64,000 nt of DNA from Copromyces sp. CBS 386.78 (taxonomy: Eukaryota > Ascomycota > Sordariomycetes > Sordariales > Sordariaceae), in assembly GCA_030685235.1 (NCBI GenBank), contig MU839113.1, forward strand, positions 1 to 64,000, written 5' to 3'. This document shows positions 35,401 through 46,897 of the stretch, in pieces. Position numbers and translations under genes: made by a program. The notes beneath the pieces are model-generated. The model was given only the letters and a program-made list of their open reading frames with translations. It was not told the origin of the DNA and did not search any database. Position 1 is the stretch's first letter. Each line of letters starts with the position of its first letter.

Positions 35401-38400
35401 GAGTTGAAGTCCGGAAGGTCAGGACCAGAATAAGACCCGTTCGGACGAGAAAGCCAAACCAGATGGGAAACCGAGCCCTTCGGTAATCCATCCCCATGAT
35501 AATCCGCTCGGAGTTCCTTCTTCCCAGCTGTCGGTCTGCAGCGGTCAGTGCCCTTGTTCTGGTTACCTGGCTCGCAGCTCCTAGGGCTGGGTCCCGAGCG
35601 GAGGCTCCACGCACGGCCTTGTGTCTCAGTCATACCCAGTCCGTCTGGTTCGTCTATGTCAGCTAGGGGAATTTTATCATCGAGATTTCGAGATAGGAAC
35701 CAACGAACCCATGCTAGACTCGCGTCGGTTAAGTAGGCGACGGTCGGCTTTGTCGCACCACCCACAATTCACACGGGCGCCATCGGCAGCGGTGTGACCG
35801 TTGGACCATGGAAACTTCTTTTCGAAGGTTGTGTCCCCCGTGAGCCCCGTTCCGGAAAGTGATCGAGGTGTCACTGATGTCTTAGACAAACATCTGTCAA
35901 AATCATGGCTAGACTCGGTGATCGACGAATCTACCTAGGTGCGACTTTGTACCACTACTGTACGGCACATGTTGTACCTCGCATTAGGAAATGCGTCAGT
36001 TTTGCGTTAATTCGACGGGAAGGATGCAAACTTGGCATATGGTGCCTTGCAGTAGTATCATGTGCTTCTAGCGTACTGTACAGCTGGAAGCTTAATAGTG
36101 AGACAGGGCAAATAACATGAGGAATTGCCGTGTTTCATTTTAAGGATACAGCTGAAAGATAGTACAAACCACAGCGGGGGCGGGCTACCTAGTGTGGTGC
36201 CTGCCTCTGAGTGCTGCCATAGCTCGCGGATTCGGGTGATCGAACGGAGCGATAAGATTGCCCCAAGACGAAGAAAAGTAACGGTTATCAGATTGCTTGT
36301 AGGCTTGAAGAACCGAAGAAGAGCAAGAGAACAAGAATAGCTGCCTGTCGGTCTTGTTGTTGCCTGTTGGCACTAATTTGCGCTTGCAGTCTGCAACCAC
36401 ATGCAGGCACAAAGGAGCCGTGCGTAGGAGGTAAGCTTCCCATTGGAGGAACATGGAGCGACAGAGCCTCCCGCAGAGGCATGCTTCTTGGACCTCCAAT
36501 TGGGAGATATCCAGAAGGGCTACAGTCCTCCACTGCTGGAGCTACCATGTCCGGAGCTATGCTCGGCCATCGTAGCACTGTAGCTTCAGAGCCCAGAGCT
36601 TCCACTTGGTCGGAACCAGGAGACGCAAAGTCACAAGATAGGTACCGCTTCCACCCATTCGATTTGGCTTTACTCAAACCAATCCTATCACTGAATCGTT
36701 CCCGGGAAACCTTGCAACCCACATCAGCTCACCAGCACATTGGTCGAAAGCCAGTTATACCCGGCGCTATACCTGTTGAGCAAAACCAAATCGCGAGAGT
36801 GGAAGCGGTAGGTTACCCAGCCACTAGTCAGACGGTCGATTTTGAAGACCTAACTGTTGACATAGTAATGATCAGTCGGTACCGCTGAAAACCCAAGGAC
36901 AGAGTGCGAAACACCAAACTAATAATTCACCCGAGGCTCGACATGTTTGTGTACATAGTACAGAACCCCTGGCTCATTGAGCCGGACAGAGTGAAGCTGT
37001 CAAATCCCGCCCCAGAGTATTTGGCATGGCAGAGAAGCTGTGTGAGGTTCCCGTCGGTACAGATTTAAATCTGTGTGACAAATTTGTAAGGATCAGCTTA
37101 TTAAACAGGTTGCCTGTACAAAAGCAGGGACAGGCTCACGGGTGACGGAGTCGCGATTTTCCGTCCCATCACACCGCATCTCCTCAACCTTGACTTGCGG
37201 CACCTTGCTCCCCCACAGGCACATTAACTGCCGGTTCAGGATTCCTGGCCTGCACATTGCCCACCACAGGCGAAAAACGGGAGTCTTATCGGCACGTAAA
37301 CGGAGGGAATCGACAAGCGTACGTACCTTGTAGCAAGTTTGTACATGTGGATATGATGCTGCAAAAGCTTTTCTTATCTTTCCTTTCCTTTTTTTTATAT
37401 TTTTTATATATTTTCCCGTAGACAAAACCACAGTCGTTGAAATCCTTGGTCCCCTCTCCGTTATCCACCACTGGAATCCACGCCGAGCGTCCACGCTTCA
37501 TGCACCTATGTACGCCATGATTTTAGCGTGTGCGTTAGGCGCGGTCGGGAACCTTACCTCCTATCGTTTCTTTGCGGTTCATTTTTCCACTTTTACTAAC
37601 GTCTTTGGAAGCTTCCGAGAGGCTCGTCGGGGCAGAGGTGGAAATGTTTCGCGTCCCTAGGGGCCGCCGGGCACGACACGCGGAAAGTAAAGGAACCACG
37701 GAGCACGGAGCATCCACATCGTTGCTCCGTGTTCCACCAGACACGTTGGGGCCGCTGCAAGCCAGCAGCAGAGAAGCCCGAGAGACCGGTTCTTGCACTC
37801 TAAATGGAAGTCAGCCGAAACTGTGGGGTAAACACCAAGGACCCTCCCTCTTCGAGGCAAGGGAGGCCCAGAAACCATGAGAGCGGTGTCGCGCGGGGTT
37901 CGGTTTCCATCACACTGGGTGTCCCTCCGCCATCGAACGTACCTAGATGGCATCACACAAGCCCCAGTTACATATGTATCTTATGTGAGAAGAGCGGTAC
38001 AGCAGCGGATCCGATGAGTTCCGTGTCAAGCGTGAAGACACCTCGGCAAGTTATTCTCGGAGCAAACTCAGTTCTTTCGACGGCGCCGGGGGAAAATTTG
38101 TCAAAAGGATCCGAGCTGACCGAGGTATGGGGTTGGTTGCACTTGCCCGACTTGTCACCGCTTCCGAGAGGGATCGCCGGGCTCGCGGGTTCAAAATGGA
38201 GTTTTGCCCGACCCCTCACCGGGTTTTCGCGGGGCTACAATGCTTGCATGCTCGGGTCCAGCACGTGGATTTCTCTGGTGGGTTTCCATATGCTTGACTT
38301 TTACGCCATCCCCACGGCGGAGAAGTTGACATGAAGATTCAGGACGTTCCTCGTCTCCGTTGTAGTTGAATCTGCGGCGTACTTTTCAGTTGCTTTCGGC

Positions 38401-40177
38401 TAGCTACTTCAGCCTCCGATGGTCCAAGGATAAGGCTTCAAATAATGCAAGTGGGAGGCAGACGCGTATTGCAAGAAGTAGTTGTAAGTACGTAATAGGC
38501 TCGTGCCGGTATAAATTGCCTCGAGACTGATTCTGCTCCGGGACACTGGCTCCGTGTCCTACAGAATAGTAGTGTATGACGAATTGGTCTCTCCAAGTTG
38601 TCCGAACCAATGACCACCTGTGCTCAAGATGATGTTTAGGTTGGACTGAAGTTGACTGTCGTCACAGCCCGTGCTGCGGGTGGAATACATACGCATAGTC
38701 TGTGGTGTAGTACAGTATGCTGGAGCCAATATATTGATTCGTGGTCGGCCTCCTCGGTCTCTGAGCGAAATATTTCGACGAGACCACGAGTACGTAACTG
38801 TACCGTGTATACTATGCTAGATCGTAGATCCGAACAGCGCCTGAATCATGCACTCGTGAGGTACCTATTTTTCTTATCAGATCTCGGCACTTGTGGGAGA
38901 ACGGGAACTGTGACTTTTCTTGCTCATCCTCTCCGCTCCTCGGTGGACTTTGTGGGGCTGAAGGGAAACGGGTGCGAGCATGTTGACGCGATGGAAGGAA
39001 TCGTCAGGTTCTGGAGGCTCGCCTAGCGCCTCCATGGTTCTCTTGTGGAACTTTCTGCTGGAAGTTTTCAGTGAGCTTCTGTTGGATTTGCATTCGTAAC
39101 GGATGGATCTGCCCTGCAAGGGCAAGACTGAAGTTAAGGGAACCCTCGCGCAAAACCTGGCTGACAATGATCCTATGCCGTTACGGGTTAGCCTTGGAGA
39201 TGCCCACAAAAGCCCATGCCGCCGTCTGGAAGCCTATGCCCCTTTCTGGTTTGGCTTGGCAAACCTGGTCGAGCCTGGTTTACGACCATGCAGGGGCTGC
39301 GGCTGATACGGCCAGTCTCCCGCGATCCAATAATAAGCAGACGATATTTGCGAAGAAGAAGATGCAATCCTGCGCCCTCGCCGTGATGGTGAAAGCGGTA
39401 TTCCAGGGTATCGTCAGCAGTGTCCCGCAATATGTTAGGCCGAAGCTCCCATCGTGTTCCACTGCGCTACGGGGGCGCCGATATCTTGGTTGAGGACAGA
39501 CCAGTAGAAGATTCGATACGAACTCATTCTTGGAGTGGGAACTGGCCAGTCGGGACCTTCCCAAGAGTCTGTGAGACATAGCCGCGTGCGTCGTAGATTG
39601 GTTTGTGTTTTGATCCAGTGTGCTGGTATGTAGCTGTCTTTCGTTTATTGGTAGAGATGGATGTTGCGGAATGCTATTCCACGAGTGTCTGCGAGTGTTT
39701 GTGTGGGCACCATGACGCAGGAAAATGGATGCGATAGTGTCCGTTCTCCAAAGAGCTGCTGACGTGGGTTGAACAGTTCCTGCTCTTGCGAGCTGGTGAA
39801 GGGTTTGTGGGAGATTCACTGATCACTGATCGGCGGTGTTTGGTGATCGTCGACTGCACTGTCGGACTGTGAGCAAAGATACTCCGTAGGGTTCCAGTCC
39901 GGTTTTGAAAGGAGGGTCCCGTGGTATTGAGATGCCCGGTCGTATTGGACAGAAATGACAAACATGATGGAGAGGTTAATTTTTTAATTTTTTAATTTTT
40001 TTATTTTCCTTTGCTGAAGGTGTGTTTGAAACGAAGAATCGATGTCGTATTGTAACCAATCGACCAAAAGTCCGCGTTGAACCTTCTCCGTCGCTGAAGG
40101 GAAGCAGCCAGTGCGCCCTAACCCTTGCATGCCTTGGCACTTGGCTCCTTCATCGGCAACAAAAACAGAAGCAGATA
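32439..40177. other. Gene-poor tract of normal composition
   Basis: Roughly 7.7 kb has no frame with recognisable protein features, although many overlapping frames of 100-226 codons exist. The longest, minus 34934-35614, and those at 35397-35765 (-), 36367-36888 (+) and 37804-38334 (+) lack motifs, lack clear splice context and often overlap equally long frames on the other strand. A short T-rich tract is at about 37380-37415. GC is near that of the gene regions, so this is not RIP-degraded. It may hold noncoding transcripts, very old relics or species-specific genes, and none can be supported. Confidence 0.5.
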
Positions 40178-40447
40178 CCGCTTTTACTCAACCGTAAGAG
40201 ATTTACTCCCCATAATATTTCCAGAGCCTAACCTTCTTGTAGTATGGTTAGCTCCCTTTTGTAAGCCCACTGTAACCCGTGTGGATACAGTAAACGTGGT
40301 GTGGCACCGGGCACACGGCTGGCATGGGTCATTTGCAGTCGGCTGGCGGGGCTGTCAGGGTTGTAAAGTAGGCTTGCCGGTCCGGCTAAACTGTATGAAG
40401 GTTAGGAGGTTTAGCTAGGTAAATCTCTTACGGTTGAGTAAAAGCGG
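40178..40447. mobile_element. 270-bp MITE with perfect 29-bp TIRs and TA target duplication
   Basis: The left end (40178-40206) starts CCGCTTTTACTCAACCGTAA and is matched exactly by the reverse complement of the right end (40419-40447) over 29 bp. TA flanks both sides (40176-40177 and 40448-40449). Imperfect pairing continues inward (CCTAACCTTC on both arms), so the whole element can form a long hairpin. TA duplications with short TIRs are typical of Tc1/mariner-type elements (Fot1/Pogo in fungi). No transposase is present, so it would depend on a partner elsewhere. The perfect TIRs and lack of RIP suggest a fairly recent insertion or protection by small size. Confidence 0.85.
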
Positions 40448-40449
40448 TA

Positions 40450-43400
40450 CACCGGTAACAAGAGATCCGCTATTCATACCCGTGGTCTGTTAGGGAGCTA
40501 TTTGGTCGCTGTAGCTCTTTCCAATTCCAATCCATTGTGAATGTCGTCTGGTGCACGTGTGCACATGGGGGGTCTCAGACTACAGATTTGCTAGGAAGTG
40601 CAAGCCCAAGCTGGTTACTTTTCCGACGGGACCGAAGCTGAGAATGGAAGCCGCGCCGATTTTTCTTCCATAGACTGGGGGGGGAGTCTGGGGGGAAATT
40701 GCGACAACCCATCATCATGACCGAGGAAACCCCATTTACACTTTTCACGCAACACGCACAATTGCTGTGTTACCGGTGATTTCAGGCCATGTGGTGGGCG
40801 TCGCGAAGAGCGTGGTGTGTTCCCACTCTATCTCTGCATGCGGCTGTCGTGGTCGTATATCTCTCACCTCACCCATCGAAGGCTCCAGGCTGACTCGCTG
40901 ATCTGCTGACTGACCCTGATCAACAATAGAAAATCTTCAACAAGTGGATGAAGGAGGAGAGCAATTACCTACCCAGGTGTAGATGAGCAGGAATCTGAAG
41001 CTTGGGAGCGCATGGGCATGGTGGCCATCGAGGTCCTCGGCAGATCAGATCAGCTTATCATGATTATTTCATTACCCGTCGCGCCACGCCAATCGATCAT
41101 ATTTGTTGAAGCTCTCCTGGATCATGATTCGACCTCGACTGGCGTTGGCTGAGATCTTCACCCGGCTCGAGCCGCTGTAGTGTAGTGTACCTGCAGCCAA
41201 GGAGGTAAGGCCAGGTACGCAGCAAGGAACTTTGGCCAAGGTACGTACCCCCCGAGGCATTTTGGTCTTGGAATCAAATTGAAATCCCGTCATCTTAACA
41301 TTCTGCACGAGAGCAGCTCCGTAATGAGCTTACAAGTAGGATCGTCGCTGGTAGTGTTGGCAATACCCTCAACTAGTGTAACGTCCAATGGCCCAATGGC
41401 CACAAAGGAAGCCCACGCATGGGCAATGTTTTCTACCTCTAGGTTTTCAGGTCGGCGACCAGGTTGACATACAGAACACCGGCGCCGTCAAGTTGAGCCC
41501 CAAGAGACCCCTCCCTCCTGGCCCTCTTGGGAAAACCGGTCGTGTTTCAAGCTAAGCACCAGACCGCGGCTTTGGGGCTCGATTGACTCATTGAGGGACC
41601 ACCGGTCAAACCCCGCCTATCTCAATTGGGACTTACCTTACGAGGCACTATCACCGACTTGCATACAAATCGTTATGCCTACCTACCTAGGTAGGTATCG
41701 TTGGTGCATTCTGCCCGTGTTTGGTGTTGGTCATGACAGCACGTGAGACGCTGGTTGCCATTGCCTTTCTTTGCCTTTGCATCGGATGTCAGAAATCACT
41801 CAACATGAGGAAAGGCACTGACACGGCGGGCAGCTTGGTCATGTTGGAATGCAGACAAGGCGACAACTACTTAACCTCGATATTGAATACCCGCGTGCAG
41901 CCAAGGACGGAACGGTCAGTGAGCTATCTGGGCCAACTAAATATATCTTGTCAGCGATGCAGTGCATGCTTTCGCCAGTCTCCGTGTGTACCTGTATCAT
42001 CAAAGCCGTGGCACCCTCGGCCGTGCCATGGTACTGAGGATATCCCATGCTTGCTTCCCCGCGCCGAGGTAGTAACATCAGCGATTCAGCGTAGCTAATG
42101 GGGTTGAAGCTTCAATTTCCGCGGCATGATTTTTTGGAACGGCCTTCGAAAATCCAAACTGTCCCAACAGTCTGTCACGGTCTCGTCCCGGTGCGAGTAA
42201 CGAGTCCTCGCTTGCGCGTGCTTGATGCCCTCAGGCTGAGCCAATCCGACCTTGAGCTCTGGCCCAGACCTAAGTATGTGACAGGCGAGCTGCACGGTGA
42301 ATAACTTGTATACAAATTTTGTTTCTCAGAGACGGTTGACTTTGGAGAAAAAAAACTAAAAGAAACGGAAGCCACACGACGAAGGCAGGGTCACCAAAGC
42401 CTACCACTTGAATCAAATTCAGTGCATGAAGAAACCTACCACTAGCGGACCCTAGGATTTTTCAATACCTGCACCTCACAGGCTCTACAGGCAGGCAGGC
42501 ACATCAAATGCATGATACTAATGGTAGACCGGTGCACACAGTATGGACAGACATACGCAGCACTGCAGCATTTGCGTGTTGTGCCTCGTCTTCAGTCCCA
42601 GCAACATGCAGATGTCTTGCCGGCCTTCCTTCGCTTCCGTATGTGCGTGGACTTTTTTCCCTTTTGATCCGCGCACACGGTTGCATCGCAATAAGGTAGC
42701 GTACGACCTTTCATTCACCCGTCAGTCTTCAGCCGGGATGGTTTTCCGCCTAGTTGAATCCTTCGTCAGTCCCAACGAGCTCTTGCCCTTCTTGCTCGGT
42801 CTGTTGGCTTCTGTATACGCAGTATGTAGCTTCAAGCCACAGCACAATCTGGGGGGCACTGGGGCCAGATATGTAGATAAACCGATCTTCTGCGCGGAAG
42901 TTGATGCGCTGATCTGTCACTTGTCCGGTGCTGTCCAGATCAACTGTCGAATTTAATACCCTGGGCACCGAGATATCATATAATCTTTTACGATGGAAAG
43001 TTTGCTGCCGATTGATTGGCCGTCGGAGTCTCGACGCTTCCAATTGGCAGGGTGCTGTGCAGGAAGTCGAACATGATTCGATACCAAGGGAAAGGACCTT
43101 GAGGATGCAAGTGGTTCGAGTTCTCTCTCCCCGGGTAATTGAACAAGCAAATCAAAGCAAACACGCAACTGGTCGACAAGAGGAAGCAAAAATAACCATG
43201 ATGATTGTTTGTTTCGAAACAAGACTTGATAGAACGCTCTGACAGCTTGCTCTCAGTACGGTGTGGTTGATGACTCCAGGCCGCATGCCTCCAATCATAC
43301 TTTCTTTTTTTTTCTTTTTTTTTTTCGACGGTGGGATTAGAAACATTTCAGCAAATAGGTGCGGAGCTCAACCCTCTCAGCTCCGTCACCAGCAAGTGGG

Positions 43401-44287
43401 TTTCAACGCTACCTAAAGCAGCTGCGGAATCAGGAGCACAGATGCTGGCCACTTCCCACTACAAGTAGAACCCACCACACGTCGCGCTAGCCTGGGGACC
43501 CTCGCCGGCTGCGTCGGTCAAGGGTCACCCTTGGTTCTCAGGGACCAGAGGGATTCCGCAGGAAATCAACGGACAATCCTTGGGAGTCAATGGGACTCCA
43601 CTGGACTCCTCGCTGGATTCCATGGGGATGGAGGGGGACCACCTTCAACCATGGCGGCATGGACACACACTTCGCTCACACACAGTCCGCTTGCTCACTC
43701 TCACAGTCTCACCCTTTGCAACCTTCCTGAGCCGGACGCATTGCAACGGGGACCGACCAGGGGCAGAAATCACTCCTGCATTATATGGACCCCATGCCCG
43801 TCGCATCCCCCACAGTTGCGAGGTTTTCCTGAGGATAATGCTCTTTAGCTTTGCTGCTCCTCCTTGACTTTCGGACTCTGACCCTGCTGAGCTTTTGGTT
43901 GGCCGAACTGACACTCGTCGAAACGTCTCACTTGCTCACTCACGCACGCACTCTCACTTACTCACACAGAAGATCTCATCGCTGACACAGCGTGAAGATC
44001 TATTGCCTCTTCAACATCACACTCCCTCCGAAACATTGACAAACCACAACAAACAACAACATATACTTGGCCCGGGAACTCGCCAGGTCGATCCCCGTCC
44101 CGTCCCGTGTCCACTTCGGCCGAGGGCGTCGATTGTATCTGAGTGAGAGGAGCAGCGAGAGAGATCCACGGTCCACGGGCCCCTGTTCGAATCCACCTCC
44201 TCTGTCCCCAGTCGCAGTCTGCAGTCCACCGGCTTGACACCGCCCACATCCAGTCCACCTCCAGTCCCTTTATAGCAAGGAGCAACC
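40450..44287. other. Gene-poor tract and long leader before the CRIB gene
   Basis: No supportable gene. It contains an 18-bp perfect palindrome (41680-41697), a T-rich tract at about 43302-43325, and toward the right a CT-rich, CACTCA-repeat-like stretch (about 43,660-44,280) that looks like the promoter and 5' leader of the gene at 44288. Small frames here have no motifs. Confidence 0.5.
41680..41697. repeat. 18-bp perfect palindrome centred on CCTAGG
   Basis: TACCTACCTAGGTAGGTA equals its own reverse complement. Related CCTAGGTA words occur elsewhere in the window (for example about 21301 and 35934). Function unknown. Confidence 0.7.
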
Positions 44288-46897
44288 ATGAATCTGTGGG
44301 CCGTCTCTTCCCTGCCCGTTTACTCGGAACGAGGTGCACGAGGCAGGTCGGAAAAGAGATCCAAGTCCTCTTCAGTTTCCGTCATCACTGCAAACCACCG
44401 ACTTGCACCAGCTTCGTCCAAAACAACAACCCCGACTTCCACCACTTCGCCGGTACCGGCTTTCGCTCCTTCAAACCACGGCCGCTTTCTACACCACGAT
44501 CCTTCCAACTACAGCTATAACGAGCTTGTAGAGCCATCCATCAATGGCCCGCCGTCCCCAGAGAGCATTCGACAGCTAAGCAAGCAAATGAAGAAGGCCT
44601 CACAGGGAGACAAGCATCTTAGTCACCACACAACCTCATCAGGTTCCTCATCACTACGCTCCCTAACTTCGACCGACTCACCGAGCACCGACGGAGCTTT
44701 CAGTCTTTCGAGAAAATCTTCAGGCCGGTCAACGAACAGCCACATCATGCCGAACCGGGACCGCCCCGAGAGCGTCCAGATCTTTGGCAAGACTCTCTTT
44801 AACCGACGAGGCAGGCTAAAGCGTGAGAGCAGTTCTCAGAATCTGTATTCTGCCGAGTCGGGCAGTGAAGCCAATTTGCCGCTTGCTCCCACCTCACAGC
44901 CTGCCCCTACTTCAGCCCCTTCGAGGGACTCATCCATCCCGGCCTTCTTCAGCCGCCGCCGGACCATCAAGGCTGAGAATGCCGAAGACTCTGTAGGCCA
45001 GAGGAAGATCCAGATCTCTGGGCCGTACAACTTCCAGCATGTGGCCCATACCAAGAAGGGCAGCAATGTCGACGACTTGCACTTTTCCGACTTCTCGTCC
45101 GACTCTCTTCCCCTTACTGACGCCGATCTGCCACCCTCGCACCGTCCTGCTTCGATATCCGCCAAACAGACGTCACCTCGACGACTCATCAAGCACGCAA
45201 AGTCGCAGGACTCGATGAGCATTGCGCCCCCACGCCCACCTAGGTCCCCGATTGAGGAGTCCATTCCAGTTCCACCCGTCCCCGGCATCCCGCCACGAGT
45301 TTCTAGCCGCGTTTCGACAACTGCCGATGGCCTCGACCCATCAATCCTGGGCCGGCCGCAGACAAGTACTGGGCACCGTCAGGCTCCGTCACTTAGTCTC
45401 GACGCAGATGGCCCCACTCCCCCGATGACATCTCATGGACACACACGCATGGTGAGTGTGCCTGACAATGACCTCAACTGGCCATTGCCCGCCCCGGCGA
45501 ATTCCGCGTTTGATGCTGCCCCGCTACCAAACGTGCCCGAGGAGGAGGAGGCCGCTTCAATCATGAGACCATCTCGTGCCAGCGTCATCAGCAACTCGTC
45601 CCTCCGCGCCAGCCAATCAGTCCCTATGCTCCGGGCCTTCTCCCCACGACAGTCGGACTATGACCACCACAGCCGCGAACCCAGCGACACCCTCGGACCA
45701 TGCAACCTGCGAGAGGCCCAGCGAGCCCTGGTGTCCGCCCTCGATGACATCCTTGGATGCGAATCGCTTCCACGGGAAAGCTGGGAGGACGATATCGACT
45801 ACTGCTACGAGCACGCCGCCGAAGCCGACTGCGACTACGAGTGGGATCGCCCATCGCTAGACATCAGCCGGGACTGCGGCAGCACCACGCCCGTGGAGCA
45901 CCACTACCACCGCAAGAAGCTGTCATGCAACCCCAGTGCTTCCGGCATGCTCATCCCCGCCCAGCTGGACATCCCCTCCCTCAGCCCCGTCAGCCTCAAC
46001 TCGGCCATCACCACTCCTCACGAAGCCATCACGCCAACAGGAATGACGGCCGCCCTCCCTGGTCCTGGTGGTCCCACCTTCACCCACCCCAGTGGTCACA
46101 GTCACAGCCACAAAACCTCCAACTTCTCTCTCCCCCGGATCGAAGCTCCCATGAGGTCCCCCTCCGACCTTCTCAAAACCCCCGAACTCCACGCCCGCAA
46201 ACCCTCGGACGCCTCCAGCTTCAAGGAATCGCACGGCTTCACTCTGTCCCCTTCCCTTCTAATCCCCACCGATTTCCAGCGTCAAATGCGCCTAGACTCC
46301 CTCGACGAAGGATCCTCGGGAGCCGAAGGAGACTTCACCGGGGGCAGCGGGGAATACCCCTTCGGCGCCCACGCCTTCTGCGAGCCCGGAATTTCCTCCC
46401 TGAAATACAACCCGCACCGAGCCTCCGCTTCGACAACGGCCACGCTGGAAAGCATCAATTCGGGAAGACACGTGTCGACGGCTTCGATCTCGACCGACTT
46501 TACCCGCCTCACGCTCAGCACCAATTCCCTGGTAGACATGGACGGTTGCAATTTCGAATCACCGGTATGCGAATTTGGTGCGAGCGAAAACAACCACGTC
46601 CGATCCGAAAGCGTCAGCGCCAAGGGCGCTGCTATGCCTCCCGTGCCCGAGTTCGAGGAGATTTCCGATGAGTCGCTTCGGAGGGGCGAGAGTTTTCCTA
46701 ACCTTGTTGGATTGGGGCGGCAGGCGCAGGATGGTGCTGAAGTACCGGTGACAGGCGCGAAGAGGAAGGATTCGATGCTCGGTGGGCTGCAGAGGCCAGG
46801 CCGAGGTCGCGCGAGGACGACTAGTCTTAGCACCCCGCCGCCTCCGAATCAGTTCTCGCTGTTCCCTAATGTTAGGTTGACGGGACCTCAGATTTAG
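44288..46897 (+). CDS. CRIB-domain protein, putative Cdc42/Rac effector (869 aa)
   Basis: A single uninterrupted frame. Residues 241-258 read IQISGPYNFQHVAHTKKG, close to the CRIB consensus I-S-x-P-x2-F-x-H-x2-H-x-G that binds GTP-loaded Cdc42/Rac. In place of the usual final glycine after HV there is TKKG. The rest is long and mostly disordered: Ser/Pro-rich blocks, a poly-Pro segment (about 318-338, PPRPPRSP and PVPPVPGIPP, candidate SH3 ligands), and an acidic patch near 500-540 (LDDILGCESLPRESWEDDIDYCYEHAAEADCDYEWD) that may be a folded conserved island. No kinase domain is present, so it is not a PAK; an adaptor role in polarity or septation is inferred. The start is the ATG after GGAGCAACC. 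The upstream leader is CT-rich. Confidence 0.88.
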   Translation: MNLWAVSSLPVYSERGARGRSEKRSKSSSVSVITANHRLAPASSKTTTPTSTTSPVPAFAPSNHGRFLHHDPSNYSYNELVEPSINGPPSPESIRQLSKQMKKASQGDKHLSHHTTSSGSSSLRSLTSTDSPSTDGAFSLSRKSSGRSTNSHIMPNRDRPESVQIFGKTLFNRRGRLKRESSSQNLYSAESGSEANLPLAPTSQPAPTSAPSRDSSIPAFFSRRRTIKAENAEDSVGQRKIQISGPYNFQHVAHTKKGSNVDDLHFSDFSSDSLPLTDADLPPSHRPASISAKQTSPRRLIKHAKSQDSMSIAPPRPPRSPIEESIPVPPVPGIPPRVSSRVSTTADGLDPSILGRPQTSTGHRQAPSLSLDADGPTPPMTSHGHTRMVSVPDNDLNWPLPAPANSAFDAAPLPNVPEEEEAASIMRPSRASVISNSSLRASQSVPMLRAFSPRQSDYDHHSREPSDTLGPCNLREAQRALVSALDDILGCESLPRESWEDDIDYCYEHAAEADCDYEWDRPSLDISRDCGSTTPVEHHYHRKKLSCNPSASGMLIPAQLDIPSLSPVSLNSAITTPHEAITPTGMTAALPGPGGPTFTHPSGHSHSHKTSNFSLPRIEAPMRSPSDLLKTPELHARKPSDASSFKESHGFTLSPSLLIPTDFQRQMRLDSLDEGSSGAEGDFTGGSGEYPFGAHAFCEPGISSLKYNPHRASASTTATLESINSGRHVSTASISTDFTRLTLSTNSLVDMDGCNFESPVCEFGASENNHVRSESVSAKGAAMPPVPEFEEISDESLRRGESFPNLVGLGRQAQDGAEVPVTGAKRKDSMLGGLQRPGRGRARTTSLSTPPPPNQFSLFPNVRLTGPQI

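Noticed and set aside
36367..36888. 173-codon + strand frame in the gene-poor tract.
   Set aside because: Overlaps an equally open minus frame (36288-36722), no motif, no splice signals; may be chance.
45757..46671. 304-codon + strand frame inside the CRIB gene.
   Set aside because: Out-of-frame shadow of the 869-codon gene; Arg/His/Pro-rich composition is typical of frame-shifted GC-rich codons.
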